Source: Pseudomonas sp. RGM2987 (GTDB taxonomy: Bacteria; Pseudomonadota; Gammaproteobacteria; Pseudomonadales; Pseudomonadaceae). From it: 64,000 bases of DNA. Each line of letters starts with the position of its first letter. Positions within the stretch are counted from its first letter, which is position 1. Under the pieces are notes generated by a model. That model had not been told where the DNA came from. It ran no database searches and saw nothing but the letters and a program-made list of their open reading frames with translations. A program made the translations under genes and the position numbers. The stretch is from positions 186,001 through 250,000 of the forward strand of contig NZ_JALJDX010000222.1 in NCBI RefSeq assembly GCF_022952855.1. The letters run 5' to 3'. Positions 43,386 through 51,632 of this stretch are shown in pieces.

Positions 43386-45398
43386 TCAAGGAACGTCCGT
43401 CCCTGCACGAAAAGCCTCTGCACTGAGCCCGAACCGACTCATCTTGTTGTACAACCCGCCCCGGGAAACATTCAGCTGCCTGGCAGCCAGGCGGATGTTG
43501 CCGCGGGTTGCCTTGAGGGCCGCGATGATCGCCTGCATTTCATGGGCATCCAGGCCCAGGGTGGTCGGACGCTCAGGTACATGCCCTGGCGACGAAGGCC
43601 GTACGCCTTGGCGGATTTCCAGCGGCAGGTCATCCGGTTCGATCTGTTCGGTGGTTGCCAGGTTGGTCGCACGCTCGATGATGTTTTCCAGCTCACGCAC
43701 ATTGCCCGGCCAGTGGTACACCGACAGGATATCCAGGGCCGGTGGCGAAATACCTCGCACCGATTTGCGCAACGTGCGGGCGCAACGCTTGAGGAAATGC
43801 TGCGCCAGCAAGGGCACATCGTCGCGGCGCATGCGCAGTGGCGGCACCGTCAGGTTCAGCACGTTGAGCCGATAGTAAAGGTCTTCGCGAAACGCCCCGT
43901 CGGCCACCGCCTGGCTCAGGTTGCGGTGGGTGGCGGCGATGATGCGTACGTTCACCTGCTGGGATTTTTTTGCCCCGACCCGCGTGACTTCGCCCTCTTG
44001 CAGCACCCGCAGCAGGCTGACCTGGGCACCAAAGGACATGTCGCCGATCTCGTCGAGGAAGATCGTGCCGCCATCGGCCAGTTCGAACTTGCCGGCTGAC
44101 CCGCCACGCGCCGAACCGGTGAAGGCGCCCTCGACATGCCCGAACAATTCGCTCTGCACCAGCTCTCGCGGAATCGCCCCGCAGTTGACCGCCACGAATG
44201 GGCCACTGCGCCGGTCGCTGGCGTTATGGATCGCCTGGGCGAACAACTCCTTGCCGGTGCCGCTCTCACCGAGGATCAGCGTGGTCGAGTCGCTGCGACT
44301 GGCGATTCGTCCAAGGTGCAACGCGTCTTGGATGGCGCGGGAATGGCCCTGGATGGTGTCGAAGGTGTAGCTGGCCTGGGTGCCGATGATCCGCCGGGTG
44401 ATTTCGCGGATGCGCCGGTTCTCCCGCAGCGAAACCACGCATCCGCCCCACTCCAGTGAACACACCGACACCTGGCACGCCAAGGCGCTGCGATCGTGCA
44501 GTTCAAAGGTGCAATCCAGATCCCGTGGGCCTTGGCCGCCACGCAGCAGTATCTCATCGCTCAGCTCGCTCTGGCCCAAGTGCCGGAACGGGCTGCCCAG
44601 CAGGTCGTTGCCAACGCGGAACAACTGTCGGGCGTAGCCGTTGATGGCGCGGATGCAACCCCGTTCATCCAGCACGACCAAGCCTTCGTTGAGCACTTCA
44701 AGGACGGTCTGTTGCTCCTTGAGCAACGCCTGGAGCGCCATCTGCCGCGAGACGGCTTCGGCGGCGGCCTGCACCGTGCCCAGGGTGTGGAAATGAAACC
44801 ACCCCGGCTCGGCGGTCAGGGTCAGGATGGCTTGCGTACGGCCCTGGGCATCGCGGACGGGCGCGGCGGCGCAATGCATGCGTCGACGTCTGAGGCCGGC
44901 ACCGAAGTTTTCCTCCGCCAACACGTAGACCAGGCGATCCTCGGCCAGCGCCAGCCCCGTGCAGTTGGTGCCCTGCACAGACTCCAGCAAACGGCTGCCC
45001 ACTGGCGTCAGGTCGAGGCCGCAGAAATACAGCGTCGTGCCTTCGGCATCGGTCAGGTTGATATGGCCCCTGGGGTTGTAGGCCAACAAGCCGCGCATGA
45101 CCTCGGCCGCGGCGGCAATCATCACCCGGTGGGCGGCCTGCGTTGCAGCCAGGGCATGCGGATCGATAAAACGATACGCGCCATCCTCGGGATCAATGTC
45201 GGCACCGACGCTGCGTAGCCAGGAATCCCATATCACCTGCCTGACGCAGGCAGGTCGCTCGACTTGCCCGTTCAGGCACGCCAGCCAGGCCTGTTCCAAC
45301 TCGGCAATCGGTCCTTCGTTCAACGCTGCTGGACCGAGTGCGGTGATGTAGTCGAGGTCTGGCTCGCTGACCGCGATGGGCTCCGGGATCATATTCAT
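43386..45398 (-). CDS. Sigma54-dependent activator, AcoR-like: GAF, PAS, AAA+, Fis-HTH (670 aa)
   Basis: Enhancer-binding protein that opens sigma54 promoters by ATP hydrolysis. About residues 70-220 form a GAF-like sensor; a PAS-like segment follows (VLEVLNEGLVVLDERGCIRAIN). The AAA+ domain has Walker A GESGTGKE, the sigma54-contact loop GAFTGS, Walker B GGTIFLDEIGDM and the arginine region EDLYYRLNV. The C-terminal Fis-type HTH reads NIRLAARQLNVSRGGLYNKM. It is divergent from the dehydrogenase operon at 45576, with a palindrome and a consensus sigma54 promoter between, so it almost certainly drives that operon in response to a small molecule sensed by the GAF domain. Confidence 0.92.
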   Translation of the reverse strand: MNMIPEPIAVSEPDLDYITALGPAALNEGPIAELEQAWLACLNGQVERPACVRQVIWDSWLRSVGADIDPEDGAYRFIDPHALAATQAAHRVMIAAAAEVMRGLLAYNPRGHINLTDAEGTTLYFCGLDLTPVGSRLLESVQGTNCTGLALAEDRLVYVLAEENFGAGLRRRRMHCAAAPVRDAQGRTQAILTLTAEPGWFHFHTLGTVQAAAEAVSRQMALQALLKEQQTVLEVLNEGLVVLDERGCIRAINGYARQLFRVGNDLLGSPFRHLGQSELSDEILLRGGQGPRDLDCTFELHDRSALACQVSVCSLEWGGCVVSLRENRRIREITRRIIGTQASYTFDTIQGHSRAIQDALHLGRIASRSDSTTLILGESGTGKELFAQAIHNASDRRSGPFVAVNCGAIPRELVQSELFGHVEGAFTGSARGGSAGKFELADGGTIFLDEIGDMSFGAQVSLLRVLQEGEVTRVGAKKSQQVNVRIIAATHRNLSQAVADGAFREDLYYRLNVLNLTVPPLRMRRDDVPLLAQHFLKRCARTLRKSVRGISPPALDILSVYHWPGNVRELENIIERATNLATTEQIEPDDLPLEIRQGVRPSSPGHVPERPTTLGLDAHEMQAIIAALKATRGNIRLAARQLNVSRGGLYNKMSRFGLSAEAFRAGTDVP

Positions 45399-45412
45399 TC
45401 CCTATGTTCATT

Positions 45413-45447
45413 TTCTAGACATGTCCAGTATAGGCATGTCATGAAAA
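45413..45447. promoter_or_regulatory. Extended palindrome, probable activator binding site
   Basis: ATTTTC-TA-GACATG ... CATGTC-AT-GAAAAT: the arms ATTTTC and GACATG recur inverted as CATGTC and GAAAAT around an 11-bp core (TCC AGTAT AGG). It starts 14 bp from the regulator's start codon and about 60 bp upstream of the sigma54 promoter at 45505, the expected place for a sigma54-activator site that also represses its own gene. Confidence 0.7.
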
Positions 45448-45504
45448 TAGACACTTTTTAAGCTATGCGAATTGAGAAAACCTTACTTATCAATTCGTTA
45501 CAGT

Positions 45505-45521
45505 CTGGCACAGGGTTTGCT
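45505..45521 (+). promoter_or_regulatory. Sigma54 (-24/-12) promoter of the dehydrogenase operon
   Basis: CTGGCACAGGGTTTGCT is a full match to the TGGCAC-N5-TTGCW consensus, GG and GC ten bases apart. Transcription would begin near 45533, about 43 bases before the start codon at 45576. Confidence 0.88.
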
Positions 45522-45575
45522 CCCTACCCCTCCAGCAGCCAGGACACTCCAGCTGAACAATAAAAAAGGGGATTC

Positions 45576-46604
45576 ATGAACATGAGCAAATCCAAGTGCA
45601 TTCGTCTCGGCCTCATCGGCGCAGGCCGCATGGGCAGCTTCCACGGCCTGACGGCGGCGCGACACATTCCCGGTGCCTGCCTGGCCGCCATTGCCGATCC
45701 GACAGCCAGCCAGGCCGCCAGACTGGCAGCGGAGTTGGACGTGGAACGGGTCTATACCGACCCGCAACAACTGCTCGACGATCCGCAAATCGACGGCGTA
45801 CTGATCGCCGCCCCGGCCCGCAGCCACGCCGAACTGGTGATTGCCGCAGCCCGAGCCGGCAAAAGTGTCTTCTGTGAAAAACCCATGGCCATCACCCTCG
45901 ACGAAGCCGATCGCGCCATCGCCGCCGCTGCCGACGCCCGGGTGACCTTGCAAGTGGGCTTCAATCGGCGCTTTGCCAAAAGCTTTCGCAGCGCCCACCT
46001 GGACGTGGTCGCAGGACGGATCGGAACCCCGCAACTGCTGCGCTCGCTGACCCGCGACCCGGCGCTGAACAATCCGGCCAACTCACCGCAATGGGTGATC
46101 TTTCTGGAAACGCTGATCCATGACTTCGACACCTTGCGCTACCTCAATCCCGGTGCCGAAGTGGTCGAAGTGTTTGTGCAGGCCGATGCGCTGATCGCCC
46201 CGCAGTTCAAAGACAAGGGATTCCTCGACACCGCCCTGGTGAGCCTGCGTTTCGACAACGGCGCCCTCGCCACCGCCGAGGCGAATTTCCAGGCCGTGTA
46301 TGGCTACGACGTTCGCGGCGAGGTGTTCGGCAGCGCCGGCATGCTGACCATGGGCGGCGTCAATGACTCGGACCTGGTGCGCTACCTGTCCTCGGGCGTG
46401 CAGGCTGATACCCAGCGCCTGGACACCGACCTGCTGCGTGATGCCTACGTGGCCGAGCTCAACCATTTTGTCGACTGCCTGCGCACGGGTAACAAACCCA
46501 TCGCCAGCGGTGAAGACGCCCGGGCCGCCCTGGCCATTGCCCGTGCCTGCATCGAGTCTTACCAACAGGGCCAGCCAGTGCGCGTGCAGGGAGGCCGCCC
46601 ATGA
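45576..46604 (+). CDS. Gfo/Idh/MocA-family NAD(P)-dependent oxidoreductase (342 aa)
   Basis: Sugar or inositol dehydrogenase fold. The N-terminal Rossmann motif is LGLIGAGRMGSFHG, followed by the family signature CEKPMAIT near residue 100 with the catalytic Lys, and EFLIHDFDTLRYL-type GFO_IDH_MocA C-domain (ETLIHDFDTLRYL). Myo-inositol 2-dehydrogenase is the closest-looking member, but other polyols are equally possible. An alternative ATG lies two codons in. First gene of a sigma54-driven operon with an isomerase (four-base overlap) and a binding protein. Confidence 0.88.
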   Translation: MNMSKSKCIRLGLIGAGRMGSFHGLTAARHIPGACLAAIADPTASQAARLAAELDVERVYTDPQQLLDDPQIDGVLIAAPARSHAELVIAAARAGKSVFCEKPMAITLDEADRAIAAAADARVTLQVGFNRRFAKSFRSAHLDVVAGRIGTPQLLRSLTRDPALNNPANSPQWVIFLETLIHDFDTLRYLNPGAEVVEVFVQADALIAPQFKDKGFLDTALVSLRFDNGALATAEANFQAVYGYDVRGEVFGSAGMLTMGGVNDSDLVRYLSSGVQADTQRLDTDLLRDAYVAELNHFVDCLRTGNKPIASGEDARAALAIARACIESYQQGQPVRVQGGRP

Positions 46605-47392
46605 GTTTCTCGCCGTTCAAACTGGCGATCAGCGCCGAGATGGTATTCCTCGACCTGCCGTTCACCGAACGGGTCGAGCGAATCCATGCGCTGGGTTTCA
46701 GCGCCGAAATCTGGGACTGGACCCAGAAAGACATCGCCGCCCTGGTTGCCACCGGCGCTGACTTCACTTCGATGACCGGCTACATCGCCGGCAACCTGAC
46801 CGACCCCGAGGACATCCGGCAACTGCTCGACAGCGCGCGGGAGTCACTGGCCGTCGCCGCCCGCTTGAATTGCCCGAGCCTCAACCTGCACGGCACGGGC
46901 CTGGGCGACCAGGGCCTGCCGGTCAAACCGGTGGCCCTCACTACCGGGCGCATGTGGCTGAGCGCCTGCAAGACCCTGGAGAAGATCGCTCGCCTGGGCG
47001 AAGACGCGGGCCGAGTGTTCCTGCTGGAAAACCTCAACACCGAGGTGGATCATCCCGGCACGCCATTCGCCCGTGCCGACGATACCTTGGCGCTGATCGA
47101 AGCCGTAGGCAGCCCGCATTTGAAGATGAATCTGGACCTTTACCATGCGCAGATCGGCGAAGGAAACCTGATCGAACTGATCCAGCGCGCGGGCAGCGCC
47201 ATCGGTGAAATCCAGGTCGCCGACGTTCCCGGACGCATGGAACCGGGTACTGGCGAAATCCATTACCCGGCCATCGCCAAGGCGCTGTTCGAGATAGGCT
47301 ATCGCGGTGTCGTCGGCCTTGAGGGCTGGGCCAGTGGCGACAGCGAAGCAGCACTGGAACGATTCCGGCAAGCCTTTACGCTGGACGGATGA
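46601..47392 (+). CDS. TIM-barrel sugar isomerase/epimerase, hydroxypyruvate-isomerase-like (263 aa)
   Basis: AP-endonuclease-family-2 fold. Metal-ligand stretches are VFLLENLNTEVDHPGTP (Glu), LKMNLDLYHAQIGEGNL (Asp, His), IGEIQVADVPGRMEPGTGEIHY (Gln/Asp, His region) and YRGVVGLEGW (Glu), the arrangement of Hyi-type isomerases. ATGA overlap with the dehydrogenase gene shows co-translation. Together they could oxidise and isomerise an inositol or uncommon sugar. Cytoplasmic. Confidence 0.86.
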   Translation: MSFSPFKLAISAEMVFLDLPFTERVERIHALGFSAEIWDWTQKDIAALVATGADFTSMTGYIAGNLTDPEDIRQLLDSARESLAVAARLNCPSLNLHGTGLGDQGLPVKPVALTTGRMWLSACKTLEKIARLGEDAGRVFLLENLNTEVDHPGTPFARADDTLALIEAVGSPHLKMNLDLYHAQIGEGNLIELIQRAGSAIGEIQVADVPGRMEPGTGEIHYPAIAKALFEIGYRGVVGLEGWASGDSEAALERFRQAFTLDG

Positions 47393-47461
47393 AACGGCGG
47401 TACCTCGGACGTCGGCCACCGTTACGCTTGAGCCATTCATAACAACAAAAGGAACATCATC

Positions 47462-48388
47462 ATGCGTCGCTGCACACTGCTTTTTGCCACGCTGCTACTC
47501 CTCTTCAGCCAATGGGCCAGCGCCAGTTACCGCATCGGCGTCAGCATCGCCAGGGTCGACGACAACTTCATGACCTATGTGCGCAATGGCCTGGACGAGG
47601 CCGCCAAACAGAACGATGTCCAGATCCAGTTCGAAGACGCCCAGGGCGATGTGGTGCGCCAGCTCAACCAGGTCCAGGGCTTTATCAACCAGAAGGTCGA
47701 CGCAGTCATCGTGCTGCCGGTGGACACCGCCGCCACCACCAATATGACCCGTGCCGCAGTCGAGGCGAAGATGCCGTTGGTCTACGTCAATCGGCACCCG
47801 GACGAACGCGTGCTGCCCAAGGGCGTGGTCACCGTGGCCTCGAACGACATCGAGGCCGGGCAGCTGCAAATGCATTACCTGGCGAAAAAACTCGACGGCA
47901 AAGGCACCCTGGCGATCATCATGGGCGACTTGGCGCAGAACGCGACCCATGACCGCACCGAAGGGGTCAAGCAGGTGCTCAAGGACTACCCCGGCATCAA
48001 GATCGTCGAGCAGCAAAGTGCCGAATGGCAACGCGCCAAAGGCATGGACCTGACCAGCAACTGGCTGCTGGCCGGCACTTCGTTCGATGCCATCGTCGCC
48101 AACAACGACGAAATGGCTATCGGCGCGGCCATGGCGTTGCAGCAGGCCGGTAAAACCAAGGGCGAGACGGCGATCGTCGGCATCGACGGCCTGCCCGATG
48201 GCCTAGCGGCCATCAAGCGCGGCATGCTGGTCGCCTCGGTATTCCAGGATCCCAAGGCCCAGGCGACTTCAGCGGTGCAAGCGGCGGTCAAGATGATCAA
48301 GGGCGAGGCGGTCGAGTCAGAGGTCTGGGTGCCTTTCCAACTGATCACGCCGGAGCAGGTGGCGGTGTTCGAACAGCATTACAAATAG
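47462..48388 (+). CDS. Sugar-type ABC substrate-binding protein (308 aa), no transporter partners beside it
   Basis: Periplasmic binding protein of the RbsB/type-1 fold. The signal peptide is MRRCTLLFATLLLLFSQWASA. YRIGVSIARVDDNFMTYVRNGLDEAA, INQKVDAVIVLPVDTAATTNMTRAAVEAKMPLVYVNR, AIIMGDLAQNATHDRTEGVKQVL and GETAIVGIDGLPDGLAAIKRG are characteristic. AAAGGA precedes the ATG. An intrinsic terminator follows immediately, so the ATPase and permease normally found with such proteins are absent. It may serve a distant transporter or act as a chemoreceptor ligand-binding protein. Confidence 0.9.
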   Translation: MRRCTLLFATLLLLFSQWASASYRIGVSIARVDDNFMTYVRNGLDEAAKQNDVQIQFEDAQGDVVRQLNQVQGFINQKVDAVIVLPVDTAATTNMTRAAVEAKMPLVYVNRHPDERVLPKGVVTVASNDIEAGQLQMHYLAKKLDGKGTLAIIMGDLAQNATHDRTEGVKQVLKDYPGIKIVEQQSAEWQRAKGMDLTSNWLLAGTSFDAIVANNDEMAIGAAMALQQAGKTKGETAIVGIDGLPDGLAAIKRGMLVASVFQDPKAQATSAVQAAVKMIKGEAVESEVWVPFQLITPEQVAVFEQHYK

Positions 48389-48405
48389 CGTCGAGCTGAC
48401 ACTGA

Positions 48406-48440
48406 CGCCGCTGACCCAGCCGGGGTCGGCGGCGTTTTTT
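48406..48440 (+). terminator. Intrinsic terminator of the dehydrogenase operon
   Basis: CGCCGCTGACCC, loop AGCCG, GGGTCGGCGGCG (12-bp stem with one G-T pair), then six Ts. It lies 18 bp after the binding-protein stop. Confidence 0.92.
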
Positions 48441-48441
48441 G

Positions 48442-48546
48442 GTTGAGCGAGAGCGGCTGGGCAGCATCGCTGAGTTCGATGCACATGGCTTGGAAGCCCA
48501 CACCTATGGCAAAGTGGACGCCTTGGTAGCGGAGAAAGCCGACTAA
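48442..48546 (+). other. Orphan 34-codon open frame after the terminator, possible gene remnant
   Basis: The frame from VERERLGSIAEFDAHGLEA to VAEKAD then a stop has protein-like composition (regular Ala/Leu/Glu, Pseudomonas codon choice) but no start codon with a ribosome-binding site, and begins right behind the terminator. It could be the surviving C-terminus of a lost gene. A 71-codon frame on the opposite strand (48379-48594) lacks support too. Otherwise 48441-48665 shows nothing recognisable. Confidence 0.25.
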
Positions 48547-48665
48547 GAACCGCCACTCGAGCCTGAGCGCTATTCCGGCCAGGAATACGCCCATGAAAAA
48601 GCTGAATTGTATTTATCGCGCCGGAACTCGTAGCGTGTGTTCTCCCAACATAAGGAGATGAGACC

Positions 48666-49298
48666 GTGACCGATTCCCGCCTGCGCCTGTACGTTGACGC
48701 CCAGTTCAGCAGCCCCTATGCCATGTCGGTGTTCGTGGCACTTCGTGAAAAGGACATCGAATTTGAAATCAGCCCGATTGACCTCGATGCGTCCGAAAAC
48801 CTGGCCCGGGACTATGCCAGCCTTTCGTTGACCCAGCGGGTACCCACGCTCGTGCATGGCGACTTCGCCCTGTCTGAATCCTCGGCAATCACCGAGTACC
48901 TGGAAGAGGCCTTCCCTTCGATGCCGGTTTATCCCCAGGATCGATTCCAACGTGCCAAGGCGCGCCAGCTGCAGGCATGGTTGCGCAGTGACTTGCTGCC
49001 GATCCGGCAGGAGCGCTCCACATTGGTGGTGTTCTATGGGGTGAAGTCGGCGCCGTTATCGCCAACGGCCGAATCGGCAGCGCGCAAGCTGGTGAGTGCC
49101 GCACAGACTCTGCTGGCCGACAGCCCGGAGTACCTGTTCGGTCAGTGGTCGATTGCCGACGTTGACCTGGCGTTGATGCTTAACCGGTTGATACTCAACG
49201 GCGACGCCGTGCCCGCCGCGTTGGTGGAATATGCGCAGCGCCAATGGCAACGACCTGCGGTGCAGGAGTGGGTCAAGCTGCAACGTCCTGCGCTGTAG
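48666..49298 (+). CDS. yfcF: YfcF-like glutathione transferase (210 aa)
   Basis: Thioredoxin-like N-domain LRLYVDAQFSSPYAMSVFVALREKDI and DFALSESSAITEYLEEAF (glutathione gamma-Glu contact, ESSAI), then a helical domain (LFGQWSIADVDLALMLNRL). The sequence pattern is that of E. coli YfcF, which has glutathione-dependent peroxidase activity. The start is GTG at 48666, with AAGGAG nine bases upstream. Stands alone. Confidence 0.85.
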   Translation: MTDSRLRLYVDAQFSSPYAMSVFVALREKDIEFEISPIDLDASENLARDYASLSLTQRVPTLVHGDFALSESSAITEYLEEAFPSMPVYPQDRFQRAKARQLQAWLRSDLLPIRQERSTLVVFYGVKSAPLSPTAESAARKLVSAAQTLLADSPEYLFGQWSIADVDLALMLNRLILNGDAVPAALVEYAQRQWQRPAVQEWVKLQRPAL

Positions 49299-49362
49299 AA
49301 GACACGCGGCAAAATCTTGCGCCTAACGACTATGAGAAGCCGGTCAGTTTCAGTGCTACAGT

Positions 49363-49381
49363 CTCACCCTTTCAGGGTGAG
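49363..49381 (+). promoter_or_regulatory. Hairpin covering the ribosome-binding site of the YceK-like gene
   Basis: CTCACCCT, loop TTC, AGGGTGAG is a perfect eight-base-pair stem-loop ending nine bases before the ATG at 49390. The GTGAGG Shine-Dalgarno-like sequence is in its 3' arm, so translation should be reduced unless the stem opens. Confidence 0.6.
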
Positions 49382-49389
49382 GCTACATC

Positions 49390-49659
49390 ATGCGACTCAT
49401 GCTAACGGCTTTGACCATGGCGCTGCTGACAGGGTGCGCAACTGTCAACGAAAGCTCCAGCTACGGGCACATGTGCGGCCTTCATCCTTACTGCGGCGTT
49501 ACGGTGGACATGGAGATCATCAAGGACGCGACGGCTAAAGATGCGGGGGCCATGAGTGCCCTGGCGCCGTTTGCAGTCATTGACCTGCCGTTCAGTTTCG
49601 TCGCCGATACGCTGATCCTGCCGTACACGATTTTTCATATGAAGAGTGCCGACGAGTAG
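49390..49659 (+). CDS. YceK/YidQ-family lipoprotein (89 aa)
   Basis: Short lipoprotein: signal MRLMLTALTMALLTGC with lipobox LLTGC (Cys16), then YGHMCGLHPYCGVTVDMEII with two Cys, and the family core APFAVIDLPFSFVADTLILPYTIF. YceK/YidQ proteins are small envelope lipoproteins of unknown role. The start region is covered by a hairpin. Length is normal for the family. Confidence 0.85.
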   Translation: MRLMLTALTMALLTGCATVNESSSYGHMCGLHPYCGVTVDMEIIKDATAKDAGAMSALAPFAVIDLPFSFVADTLILPYTIFHMKSADE

Positions 49660-49786
49660 CGGTACCCCGCGTACTTTTCAAAACCGGCCTCCGACGGCCG
49701 ACTTCTCATCCTGCGACCGAGATGCTCTAACATGAGCTAGCGTTCATGCCACGCATTTCCGATGACTCGCCGGGATACCTTCATAC

Positions 49787-50692
49787 ATGAGAGACCTGCC
49801 ACCGACCGCCACACTCCGTGCCTTCGAAGTCGCCACCCGGCACGCGACCTTTACCTCCGCGGCCCAGGAGCTGCACGTAACCCAGAGTGCGGTCAGTCAC
49901 CAGCTCAAGCATCTCGAGGCGCTTTGGGGCCTGCAATTGTTCGAGCGTGGCAAGTCATTGAGCCTCACAGCGGCGGGCGCCACGCTGGCGCCCATCGTGC
50001 GGGAATTCTTCATGAGCCTGGAGGCCACCCTGAATGATCTGCGCGAGCAGAAAGACCGGGTCCGTCTCGAAGTCAGCGCCACCTATTCCTTCGCCCTGAA
50101 ATGGTTGCTACCACGGCTGCCCGGCCTCTCTCGCCAGCATCCCGAGTTGTTGGTTTCGCTGGACACCACGGACAGGATCATCCACTTCTCCGACACCCAG
50201 GCCGATGTCGCGATCCGCCTGGGCAAGGGCATTTACCCAGGCTTGTACTCGCAATTCCTGTTCGGCGAACAGGTGTTTCCGGTGGCAAGCCCCGACCTGC
50301 TGCAGCGCTTCGGGACACCCCACAGCCCCGCCGAGTTGCTGCACTACCCGTTGCTGACACGCGATGGCGCTGAGCTGGTGCCAAAATGGGAGGTCTGGTT
50401 TGAGAAGGTCGGACTGGAATTCTTGCCGCTCAAGGACAGTGTCAGGTTCGGCGATACCAATATGACGGTCGAGGCCGCCTTGCTCGGTCAGGGCGTTGCC
50501 TTGGTGCGCAGCGGGCACGTTGAAGCCGAAATCAGCGACGGCCGTCTGGTGCGGCTGTTCGATGTGTCGTTCCCCTCACCGCTTGCCTACTATTTCGTCT
50601 GTCCAAAAGGCATCGAATCGCAGCCGCACATTGTCAGCTTTCGCCAGTGGCTGATGTGCGAGGCGCTGAAAGCCCAACAGTCTTATGGTTAA
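49787..50692 (+). CDS. LysR-family regulator, GcvA-like (301 aa)
   Basis: HTH TFTSAAQELHVTQSAVSHQLKHLEALWGLQLFER at residues about 21-54; the effector domain begins with LEVSATYSFALKWLLPRLPGL and contains the AIRLGKGIYPGLYS pattern of GcvA/AmpR-type regulators. It is followed after 75 bp in the same direction by a DMT permease and an SDR gene, the more likely targets. Confidence 0.9.
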   Translation: MRDLPPTATLRAFEVATRHATFTSAAQELHVTQSAVSHQLKHLEALWGLQLFERGKSLSLTAAGATLAPIVREFFMSLEATLNDLREQKDRVRLEVSATYSFALKWLLPRLPGLSRQHPELLVSLDTTDRIIHFSDTQADVAIRLGKGIYPGLYSQFLFGEQVFPVASPDLLQRFGTPHSPAELLHYPLLTRDGAELVPKWEVWFEKVGLEFLPLKDSVRFGDTNMTVEAALLGQGVALVRSGHVEAEISDGRLVRLFDVSFPSPLAYYFVCPKGIESQPHIVSFRQWLMCEALKAQQSYG

Positions 50693-50767
50693 TGCATGAG
50701 GATTTACTCATGCAACGATGAGGAGACTTCGCTGTAGTCCGCGCACCGGGTTGCTTAACATCGGCCC

Positions 50768-51595
50768 ATGCCTATCCATATCACTCTGCTGGTTCTTTTC
50801 GCCGCCCTGCTGCATGCCGGCTGGAATGCGTTGCTGCGTGGCGGCGCCGATCGGCTATGGTCGATGACAATGATGTGCATCGCAGTCGCCATCGCCAGTG
50901 CCGTTGCAGCTGCGCTCATGGTCGCGCCAGCACCCGCCAGCTGGGGCTATGCGGTGCTCTCGGCGCTGCTGCATGTCGGCTACAACCTGTTTCTGGTGCG
51001 CAGCTATCGGATCGGCGACCTGGGGCAGACCTATCCGATTGCCCGTGGTTCGTCACCGGTGCTGATCACCTTGGGCGCCGCGATCTTTGCCGGCGAAAGC
51101 ATTGCCCCCAGCACGTTACTGGGGATCGGGCTGGTGTCAGGCGCAATCATTTCGCTGGCCTTCAGAAATCGCAAAATGGCGGTGCCCAGCCTGCCCTACG
51201 CACTGGGAACCGGCTGCTTCATCGCGGCCTACAGCGTCACCGATGGCATCGGCACCCGACTCTCCGGCGCGCCGCTGGCCTACACCGTTTGGATGTGCGC
51301 CTTGTGGGGCGTGCTGATGCCTGTGGTGTACATCGGCCTGCGCGACGCCCGCAGCCTGTTCTCGATCCGCCCCGGCATGTTGACCGCCCTGGCCGGCGGG
51401 CTGGTCTCCCTGCTGGCTTATGGCATTGTCATCTACGCCATGAACGAAGCGCCCCTGGGCGCGGTGTCGGCATTGCGCGAAACCAGCGTGCTGTTTGCCG
51501 CAGTGATTGGCTACCTGTTCCTCGGCGAGCCACTCACTGCCCGCCGGATCCTGGCGTGCGCAGTGATCGCCAGCGGCATCCTCATCATCGGCTGA
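50768..51595 (+). CDS. EamA/DMT-superfamily transporter (275 aa)
   Basis: About ten hydrophobic segments as two EamA repeats; RGSSPVLITLGAAIFAGES and ALRETSVLFAAVIGYLFLGEPL are the matching repeat signatures near the ends of TM4 and TM9. The family contains metabolite exporters. At 275 residues it is full length. No strong Shine-Dalgarno is seen. Substrate unknown. Confidence 0.87.
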   Translation: MPIHITLLVLFAALLHAGWNALLRGGADRLWSMTMMCIAVAIASAVAAALMVAPAPASWGYAVLSALLHVGYNLFLVRSYRIGDLGQTYPIARGSSPVLITLGAAIFAGESIAPSTLLGIGLVSGAIISLAFRNRKMAVPSLPYALGTGCFIAAYSVTDGIGTRLSGAPLAYTVWMCALWGVLMPVVYIGLRDARSLFSIRPGMLTALAGGLVSLLAYGIVIYAMNEAPLGAVSALRETSVLFAAVIGYLFLGEPLTARRILACAVIASGILIIG

Positions 51596-51632
51596 CACAG
51601 CTGACTCCCCACCGCTACAGGAGACTCTCACG

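Noticed and set aside
48379..48594. 71-codon minus-strand frame overlapping the terminator
   Set aside because: Runs through the terminator stem and the end of the binding-protein gene, with no ribosome-binding site.
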